From NCBI GenBank assembly GCA_026785865.1, contig JAJAZG010000190.1:1-7413 (forward strand): a stretch of 7,413 bases of DNA, read 5' to 3'. A program made the position numbers and the translations under genes. The stretch's first letter is position 1, and each line of letters starts with the position of its first letter. The DNA comes from Pseudanabaena sp. CAN_BIN31. GTDB taxonomy: Bacteria; Cyanobacteriota; Cyanobacteriia; Pseudanabaenales; Pseudanabaenaceae. The notes beneath the pieces were generated by a model. It was not told the DNA's origin. It did no database searches and saw nothing but the letters and a program-made list of their open reading frames with translations. Shown in pieces: positions 1 to 6,027 of the stretch.

Positions 1-3000
1 ACATTAACTAAGCTGGGAATCTGGCGGATTTTTCTAGTGGCTTCTAGTCCATCCATAATCGGCATTTGTATGTCCATCAGGATTAAATCAGGTTGCGCCG
101 ACATTGCCATGGCGATCGCTTCTTGACCGTTATTTGCCAATATAATGCGATAGCCTTTTGCCACTAGATAGCTGGAAATTGTCATGATGTTAGCTTCATT
201 ATCTTCGGCAATCAAGATCAAGGGGGATTGTGATTCAATTGTGTTTGGGGCTTCTATTGGTAAGGTTACATCTGGCTGATTACTTGAGATCGTTTCAGGG
301 AAAAGCGCCGTGTTAGGAGCATAGGGTAACGAGATCGAGAAGCAACTACCCACACCTAGTTCGCTGGTTAGTCCCACTTGACCACCATGAAGTTCAACGA
401 TCTGCTTCACTAAGGCAAGCCCCAAACCTGTGCCATCATATTGACGATTTAACGCGCTATCGATTTGGATAAAAGGCTTAAATAGTTTCTGGATATCTTC
501 TGCGGTAATACCAATGCCTGTATCAATCACTTTGATTTCTAAGAATTCCTTTAGGTCTACATTACTTTCTTCTGCATGACTGTCGAGCCGCTTATGACGA
601 CCAACTTCTAGAGTAATACTGCCTCCCTCTGGTGTAAATTTGACAGCATTATTGAGCAGATTAATCAATACCTGACGGATACGGCGTTCATCGACGAATA
701 GCTCTGGTAAATTTTGCTGGAGTTTGGGGTGGATTTGGATACGCTTTTGGTGTGCTTGCTGCTTGATAAAAGTCAGACTCGACTGACAAAGATGAGTTAT
801 GGAAGTAGGTGCATAATCAAGTGTAATTTGTCCAGAGGCAATTTTGGAAACGTCAAGAATGTCATTGATTAGTTCTAATAGATGGGTTCCACTAGATTCA
901 ACAGTTTGTAATGCTTTGAGTTGTTGATCGCTAATAGTACCGAACACTTGTTCTTGCAAACCTTCGGTCATCCCCAAAATTGCATTGAGAGGCGTGCGAA
1001 GCTCGTGACTCATGTTGGCTAAAAACTCGTCCTTGAGGCGAGTAGCGCGGGCTAACTCTTGATTGGTCTGTTGTAGTTGCTCCTCGGCTCGTTTGCGATC
1101 GCTAATATCTCGAATAAAAAAGACTACTTCATCATTCCCACATGGAGCAACGCGCACTTCTTCATAATGGATAGTACCATCAATCAAAACCTGCTGTTCA
1201 TAGCTCTGTAAAGTCTGCGTGGCAAGAGTTTTCTGTAGAGCCGCAGCTTTAATTTCTCCGTGGTTAATGTCCAAGGGGAAAGTTTCATATATACTTTTGC
1301 CAATCAATTTGTGCGACTCAACTAGATTTGCACCCTTGGGCGATGTCATGAAATCTACATATTTACCTTCGCGATTAACTCGAAAAACGATATCTGGCAA
1401 AGCTAAGAGTGTGGCGCGAGCGCGTTCTTCACTACGCTGTAAAGCTCGTTGCATAGTAAAGCGATCGCTAATATCCATGGCAATACCAAAAAATCGCGTT
1501 ACCTGATCGACGGCATCCCAGATCGCTTCGGCTTTGATAAAAATATAGCCATCGGAACCGTCAGCGCGAATAATCTGGGCATCGACTGCAAAGGGTTCTC
1601 GTTGCTGAATTGCATGTTTACTCAACAATCTCAGGCAATCTCGATCATGGAATGCAAAATATTGAAAGAACTCTTCGTATGTTGGTTCTGGACAATTAGG
1701 GTCGAGCGCAAAAATGTTGAAGATCTCTTCTGACCAAGTAATTTTTTTGGTGATCACATCTATTTCCCAACTGCCAAGATGAGCGATTTGTTGCGCTTCT
1801 TGCAGATGAGATTCACTTCGCTGTAACGCCTCAGTGCGGCTTTGCACGCGATCTTCTAGTTCTCGATTTACCTGTTCTAGGGCTTGAGTAGATTGTTCAC
1901 GCTCGATCGCAATTTTGACGATATTGGCGGCGAGGGCGGCTACTTCTAGCTCCTGCGGCTGTGGAACGTGGATATTATGGTGATAAACAGCAATGGTGGC
2001 GACAACTAGACCATTACTAGCGATCGCAGCATATGACCAACATGCTCGCAAGTCACAAGCCAAGGCTAATTCCTTAAAATCTTGCCAAAGCGGGTCGGTG
2101 GCAATATCAGAAACAACGACAGGTTCTTTCAGAAAGGCTGCTGTTCCACAGGAGCCAACACCTTCGCCAATAGAAAGCCCTTCGAGGGCGCGATTATAGG
2201 ACTCAGGTAAATTAGGAGCCGAACCATAATATAACTTACCCTCGCTGCAAAGTAAAATTGAACACATTGCTCCTTCAATTTGCGATTCTATGGCACTCAC
2301 TAGAGCGTCAAGAATATCTACTAGAGGTTCTGCTTTTGCGATGCGCTCCAAGATCGAGTTTTGCATCTCTACTCGCAGTTCGGCTTGTTTGCGATCGGTA
2401 ATGTCTATATGTGTACCGATCATTCGTATCGGTTTAGCCGATTCATCCCATTCAACAACACTTCCTTTGTCCAATATCCAAACCCAATTACCAGATTTAT
2501 GGCGTATCCGCAGTTCGCATTCATAGCTATTAATTTCTTGGAGAAAGTTTCTTTCCAGCGCTAAATTGGCGATCTGTAAATCGTCTGGATGGATATTTTG
2601 TTGCCAAGTTTCAATACTGATCGGTTCTAACTCTTCAATGGTATAACCAATTATTTTTACCCACCACTCATTGATAGTTAAAGATCCTGTCTGAACTGAC
2701 CAATCCCATAGTCCGATCCCTACACCTTCTATAGCGAGTTGCGATCGTTCTTTAGCGCGATCTAATTCAACCTTAGTGCTTTGGCGCTCTGAGCGGATTT
2801 GGACTTCCCGAATCTCTCGGCGGACTGCTTCGGGCAGTCGAGCCAAGTTTCCTTTCATTAGGTAGTCATTAGCACCTGCTTTCATCAGTTCTACAGCCGA
2901 ACTCTCGCCGATTGTGCCAGAAACTACGACAAAAGGGATATCAGAGCCTATTTGTCGAACGATTTGGAGGGCTGCGGATGCATCAAATTTAGGTAAGTGA

Positions 3001-3173
3001 TAATCAGAAATGATCACATCCCAAGTTTGGCTAGCTAATGCGCTGCGAAGTTCCGCCTCTGTTTCTACTCTTTCCAAAACAACATTAAAGCCACCGCGAC
3101 GCAGTTCGCGCAGGACGAAAAGTGAGTCGTCTTCTGAATCTTCAATGTTTAAAACTTTTAAGGTGTCAATCAT
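1..3173 (-). CDS. Hybrid sensor histidine kinase/response regulator, REC-PAS-GAF-PAS-PAS-HisKA-HATPase-REC (3' end beyond left edge)
   Basis: My translation from the ATG at 3173 stays open for 1057 codons to the window edge, so the C-terminus is missing. Order of domains: receiver at about 4-123 (acidic pair E11/D12, phospho-acceptor D57, S85, K107); PAS about 141-268, ending DITDRK; GAF about 271-425; coiled coil about 426-460; PAS about 455-575; PAS about 581-697, ending DISDRK; HisKA with H723 in SHELRTPLN; HATPase with N-box N842, DTGIGI at 884-889 and GTGLGL at 914-919; then a second receiver with E990/D991 and D1034, cut after about 70 residues. No signal peptide or membrane segment is seen, so it should be cytoplasmic. 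All residues needed for autophosphorylation and for both receivers are present as far as visible. The start overlaps the stop of the small receiver gene by ATGA. The N-terminal receiver could accept phosphate from the upstream kinases, making this a second relay layer (inference). A further receiver or HPt domain may follow off the edge. Confidence 0.95.
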   Translation of the reverse strand, partial: MIDTLKVLNIEDSEDDSLFVLRELRRGGFNVVLERVETEAELRSALASQTWDVIISDYHLPKFDASAALQIVRQIGSDIPFVVVSGTIGESSAVELMKAGANDYLMKGNLARLPEAVRREIREVQIRSERQSTKVELDRAKERSQLAIEGVGIGLWDWSVQTGSLTINEWWVKIIGYTIEELEPISIETWQQNIHPDDLQIANLALERNFLQEINSYECELRIRHKSGNWVWILDKGSVVEWDESAKPIRMIGTHIDITDRKQAELRVEMQNSILERIAKAEPLVDILDALVSAIESQIEGAMCSILLCSEGKLYYGSAPNLPESYNRALEGLSIGEGVGSCGTAAFLKEPVVVSDIATDPLWQDFKELALACDLRACWSYAAIASNGLVVATIAVYHHNIHVPQPQELEVAALAANIVKIAIEREQSTQALEQVNRELEDRVQSRTEALQRSESHLQEAQQIAHLGSWEIDVITKKITWSEEIFNIFALDPNCPEPTYEEFFQYFAFHDRDCLRLLSKHAIQQREPFAVDAQIIRADGSDGYIFIKAEAIWDAVDQVTRFFGIAMDISDRFTMQRALQRSEERARATLLALPDIVFRVNREGKYVDFMTSPKGANLVESHKLIGKSIYETFPLDINHGEIKAAALQKTLATQTLQSYEQQVLIDGTIHYEEVRVAPCGNDEVVFFIRDISDRKRAEEQLQQTNQELARATRLKDEFLANMSHELRTPLNAILGMTEGLQEQVFGTISDQQLKALQTVESSGTHLLELINDILDVSKIASGQITLDYAPTSITHLCQSSLTFIKQQAHQKRIQIHPKLQQNLPELFVDERRIRQVLINLLNNAVKFTPEGGSITLEVGRHKRLDSHAEESNVDLKEFLEIKVIDTGIGITAEDIQKLFKPFIQIDSALNRQYDGTGLGLALVKQIVELHGGQVGLTSELGVGSCFSISLPYAPNTALFPETISSNQPDVTLPIEAPNTIESQSPLILIAEDNEANIMTISSYLVAKGYRIILANNGQEAIAMAMSAQPDLILMDIQMPIMDGLEATRKIRQIPSLVN

Positions 3174-3598
3174 GGTTTGCGAACCTCAGGTAATTCATTG
3201 ATGACCGCCCAATACATTCCTAGTTGTCGGATTGCCTCCGTAAACTTATCAGTTTCGACAGGCTTTCGCACATAGCTATTTGCTCCCAAGTCATAACTAC
3301 CAATAATATCACCCTCTTCACTGGAAGATGTAAGCACGACTACAGGTAGCTTGTGGGTGCGCTCATTGGCGCGAATCTGCCGTAATACTTCTAGTCCTTC
3401 CACTTTCGGGAGCTTGAGATCTAGTAATACGACACTTGGCAATGGGTTAGCGTTTAACACCATTTCTAGGGCTTCTTCTCCATTTCGCGCCACCAGAATT
3501 TCATTAACAATATTGCCACGGCGTAAAGCTCGAATCGTCAATCTTTCGTCGTCAGGGTTATCTTCTACCAAGATAATTGGGCGTAAAGAAGTCATCAT
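3170..3598 (-). CDS. Single-domain response regulator, Rcp1-like receiver
   Basis: A 142-residue protein made of one receiver domain and nothing else. Key residues are all present: acidic residues E12/D13 in VEDNPDD, phospho-acceptor D60 in LLDLKLPKVEG, T90 in VLTSS and K112 in the RKP motif. The tail (about 124-137, LGMYW...NELP) matches the C-terminal helix typical of small receivers that accompany cyanobacterial phytochrome and PAS-type kinases, the Rcp1 family. With no output domain it should act by protein contact or as a phosphate shuttle. It starts inside the end of kinase copy A (ATGA overlap) and its stop overlaps the hybrid kinase start (ATGA again). This position between two kinases suggests that it takes phosphate from copy A, and perhaps from copy B, whose phosphorylation domain is nearly the same. 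Two adjacent ATG codons (3598 and 3595) are possible starts; the second lies at a more usual distance from the AGGAG. Confidence 0.95.
   Translation of the reverse strand: MMTSLRPIILVEDNPDDERLTIRALRRGNIVNEILVARNGEEALEMVLNANPLPSVVLLDLKLPKVEGLEVLRQIRANERTHKLPVVVLTSSSEEGDIIGSYDLGANSYVRKPVETDKFTEAIRQLGMYWAVINELPEVRKP
3184..3187 (-). promoter_or_regulatory. Weak ribosome binding site GAGG of the hybrid kinase
   Basis: GAGG on the minus strand is 10 bases before the ATG at 3173, within the 3' end of the receiver gene. It is short and rather far away, so start of the hybrid kinase probably depends largely on ribosomes finishing the receiver gene at the overlapping ATGA (inference). Confidence 0.4.
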
Positions 3599-5955
3599 GT
3601 AATCTCCTGTGACGATGCATTCGGCACTGTAAAGTAAATAGTTGCGCCTTGCTCGACGGCTCCTTCAGCCCAGACTCGACCACCATGTCGATGAATTGCG
3701 CGTTGCACGGTGGCAAGCCCAATACCAGTCCCTGTGAATTCATTGGTATTGTGTAGGCGTTGAAAAACTCCAAAGAGCATCTTGGAATAGTTTATGTCAA
3801 AACCTGCGCCATCATCGCGGACAAAATAAGTCAATTGATCGTCTTGTTGATTTTCTGAGGAAATCACACCAAATTCAATCCGAGCCGTGGGATGGTGACT
3901 GGTAAATTTCCAAGCATTTTGAATTAAGTTGCTAATCACGACTCGCATCAGCGTAAGGTCGGCTAAGACACAAATATTTGGAGCGATCGCAATTTCCACC
4001 TGTCTTTCTGGGGATATTATTTGCAGTTCATCGAACTGTTCTCGTACCAACATACTGAGGTTGACATTATTATATTGCATCTCAGAGCGAGATACACGAG
4101 ATAGACGCAGTAGGTCTTCAATCAAATTCCCCATGCGAGCGACATTACGACGAATGCGATCGAAGTAATCTAGGGCCTCTTGATCGAATTTATCGCCATA
4201 GTCTTCGAGTAAGGCTTTGCTAAAGCCATCAATTGCGCGTAATGGCGATCGCAGATCGTGAGAAACAGAGTAGGCAAAAGCTTCAAGCTCTCGGTTAGAG
4301 GCAGCCAGTTGTGTGGTGGTTTGCATGAGTTTAGTCTCAGCTAATTTGCGATCGGTAATATCAAGGAGGGTTCCGATCAGTAGTGTCAACTGCCCTGCAT
4401 CATCCACAATTGGTTCTCCCCTTGTTTGGAAGTAACCTAATGAGCCATCGCTGCGATAAAATCGAACTTCATTTTCATAGGGTTGGCAATTGGCAATGGA
4501 TGTTTCCGCCAATTGCTGATCACGATCGCGATCATCTGGATGTATATATTGTTTGAATTCGTCAAGGGTGGGTGGGGCTAAGGTTGGATCGTGTCCAAAG
4601 ATTTGAGCTGCCTCGTCTGACCAAGTAACTTTTTCACTGTATGGATCAAACTCCCAACTCCCTAACTTGCTAATACGCTGAGCAGTTTTGAGGTGAGCAT
4701 CGCTCTTATTCAGCCGTTCTTCGATTTGCTTACTGGCTGTGATGTCTCGCGAGGTAGCAATCAAGCGCAGTGGGCTGCCGTCGGCATCTGGGACAGCAGT
4801 AACTAGGACATCCCACCATTTTGGCGTGCCTTTCGCCGTTGTACAAAAGCCTTCAAATTGACCTATATCGCCATTTTTGGCATCTTTGATCGCCTGAACT
4901 GCTAGCGAATGATATGGTTCCTGCCAAGTCTCCACCCAATTTTTGCCCACCCAATCGGAAAAGTCATCGATTTCCATCAGGTTCATGCCATTACGGTTCA
5001 TCATCATTAATTTGCCGTCAACGTCTAAAATTTTGAGACAGTCGGCGTTATTTTCAAAAGTGCTGCGATTAAACTCTTCACTCTCGCGGAGTCTAATTTC
5101 AGCTTGCTTGCGATCGCTGATATCTCGAACGATATTGGAAGCGCCAACAACATTTCCAGATGAGTTCATTAAGGGAGAAATGGTCACAGAGACATGTTTC
5201 TGAGTACCATCTTTACAAAGGCGGATAGTTTCAAAATCCTCTACCTTTTCCAACCGATCTATGCGATCGATAAGCAGTTGCTCTTCTGCCAGACGTTCGG
5301 GCGGATAAAGTATAGAGATTGGTTGCCCGATTATTTCTGCTTGCCTATAGCCAAATATCCTCTCAGCAGCAGGATTCCAACTGGTAATGATTCTATCTAG
5401 GTTTCTCGTAATAATTGCATCATTAGATGTCTCAACCACAGAAGCCAGTAAACGCAATGATTGATTATTGAGTCGCAACTCCAACTGGTTGATGACCAGA
5501 CGGCTTAAGGCTTCGAGTTGTTGGATCTGGAGCGGAGTCAAGTCACGAGGTTGGCGATCAATGACGCACAAAGTCCCCAAGGTAAAATTATCAGGAGTCT
5601 TTAAAGGCACACCAGCATAAAAACGAATATTAGGGTCATTTATCACTAATGGATTATCGTCAAAACGAGGATCTTGAGTAGCATCTGGTACATTTAAAAT
5701 CTCATTAGCTGCCACTGCATGAGCGCAAAAGGAAATATCTCTCGGTGTCTCCGTTGCCTCAAGCCCCACCCGCGATTTAAACCATTGCCGATCGCGATCG
5801 ACTAGCGATATCAAGGCGATCGGCGTACCACAAATATCGGCAGCTAGTTGTGTCAAGTCGTCATATTCTTGCTCTGGCAGGGTATCGAGAATTTGATAAC
5901 GGTCTAGAGCGACAAGGCGATCGCTTTCATTATCGGGAATTTCTGGTTTTTGCAT
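3595..5955 (-). CDS. Multisensor histidine kinase, GAF-PAS-PAS-PAS-HisKA-HATPase (tandem copy A)
   Basis: A complete 786-residue soluble kinase. GAF at about 20-160, of the type beginning ALDRYQILDTLPE and containing SFCAHA and GTLCVID; PAS about 166-287, ending DISDRK; PAS (PAS_4-like) about 291-412; PAS about 414-540, ending DITDRK; a short helical linker; HisKA with phospho-acceptor H566 in SVSHDLRSPLRAIDGF; HATPase with N-box N680, DDGAGF at 714-719 and GTGIGL at 742-747. This HisKA class is commonly paired with small Rcp1-like receivers, as here. No membrane segment is visible. The start at 5955 is chosen because the family's N-terminal motif begins shortly after it; the only upstream purine run (GAAGAG at 5968-5973, 12 bases away) is a poor ribosome site. 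The 3' end overlaps the receiver gene by four bases. Residues 319-778 match copy B at about 85% by hand count. Ligands of the GAF and PAS domains cannot be read from the sequence. Confidence 0.96.
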   Translation of the reverse strand: MQKPEIPDNESDRLVALDRYQILDTLPEQEYDDLTQLAADICGTPIALISLVDRDRQWFKSRVGLEATETPRDISFCAHAVAANEILNVPDATQDPRFDDNPLVINDPNIRFYAGVPLKTPDNFTLGTLCVIDRQPRDLTPLQIQQLEALSRLVINQLELRLNNQSLRLLASVVETSNDAIITRNLDRIITSWNPAAERIFGYRQAEIIGQPISILYPPERLAEEQLLIDRIDRLEKVEDFETIRLCKDGTQKHVSVTISPLMNSSGNVVGASNIVRDISDRKQAEIRLRESEEFNRSTFENNADCLKILDVDGKLMMMNRNGMNLMEIDDFSDWVGKNWVETWQEPYHSLAVQAIKDAKNGDIGQFEGFCTTAKGTPKWWDVLVTAVPDADGSPLRLIATSRDITASKQIEERLNKSDAHLKTAQRISKLGSWEFDPYSEKVTWSDEAAQIFGHDPTLAPPTLDEFKQYIHPDDRDRDQQLAETSIANCQPYENEVRFYRSDGSLGYFQTRGEPIVDDAGQLTLLIGTLLDITDRKLAETKLMQTTTQLAASNRELEAFAYSVSHDLRSPLRAIDGFSKALLEDYGDKFDQEALDYFDRIRRNVARMGNLIEDLLRLSRVSRSEMQYNNVNLSMLVREQFDELQIISPERQVEIAIAPNICVLADLTLMRVVISNLIQNAWKFTSHHPTARIEFGVISSENQQDDQLTYFVRDDGAGFDINYSKMLFGVFQRLHNTNEFTGTGIGLATVQRAIHRHGGRVWAEGAVEQGATIYFTVPNASSQEIT
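3604..3608 (-). promoter_or_regulatory. Ribosome binding site AGGAG of the small receiver gene
   Basis: On the minus strand AGGAG lies 5 bases before the ATG at 3598 and 8 bases before the ATG at 3595, inside the last codons of kinase copy A. It is the only full Shine-Dalgarno core I noticed ahead of a start in the window. The 8-base spacing is the more usual one, so the protein may begin at the second methionine. Confidence 0.7.
3622..5001 (-). repeat. Tandem homology block, copy A
   Basis: This 1380-base block aligns with 6037-7413 at a constant offset of 2412 bases up to a single one-codon gap. It covers half a PAS, a full PAS, HisKA and HATPase of kinase A. Hand comparison of sub-blocks: 4741-5001 has 12 differences in 261; 4501-4560 has about 12 in 60; 4201-4365 has 2 in 165; 4081-4200 has about 6 in 120; 3901-3960 has about 13 in 60. 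The homology evidently continues past the right edge of the window. Confidence 0.95.
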
Positions 5956-6027
5956 AAGATTACGCGGCTCTTCTAGATTTGAATTAAATTATTCAGCTCG
6001 CAATGTTTAAGATCTGTAGGTCATCGC
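5956..6027. other. 72-base gap between kinase copies B and A
   Basis: The only intergenic stretch in the window. It is AT-rich in the middle and contains a near-palindrome (GAATTAAATTATTC at about 5980-5993), but no GC-rich hairpin followed by a T run on either strand. I see no convincing -35/-10 pair; TTGCGA on the minus strand has no good partner at the right distance. Read-through from copy B into copy A is therefore likely, though a weak internal promoter cannot be excluded. Confidence 0.6.

Noticed and set aside
1890..2370. Cysteines in the GAF domain of the hybrid kinase (C342, C373, C378) as chromophore or metal ligands
   Set aside because: SCGTAAF and RACWS are common motifs in ordinary GAF sensors, and the spacing does not match a known bilin or iron-sulphur pattern. 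Redox sensing cannot be excluded but has no direct support.
1219..2564. Plus-strand open frames of about 67-95 codons opposite the hybrid kinase
   Set aside because: They lie antisense to a continuous reading frame with clear domains, show no recognisable protein features, and two pairs overlap each other in different frames. The same holds for the plus-strand frames elsewhere in the window.
3558..3773. 71-codon minus-strand frame at the junction of kinase A and the receiver
   Set aside because: It overlaps both real genes in another frame and its sequence has no recognisable domain.
5490..5900. Cys-Ala-His in the GAF domain of kinase A as a possible bilin attachment site, as in phytochromes
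   Set aside because: The surrounding motifs (SFCAHA, DPRF, GTLCVID) are those of a widespread non-bilin GAF family, and no phytochrome PHY domain or cyanobacteriochrome signature is present.
5980..5993. AT-rich near-palindrome in the gap between copies B and A as a terminator or operator
   Set aside because: It has no GC-rich stem and no following T run, and a short AT palindrome in AT-rich intergenic DNA is expected by chance.
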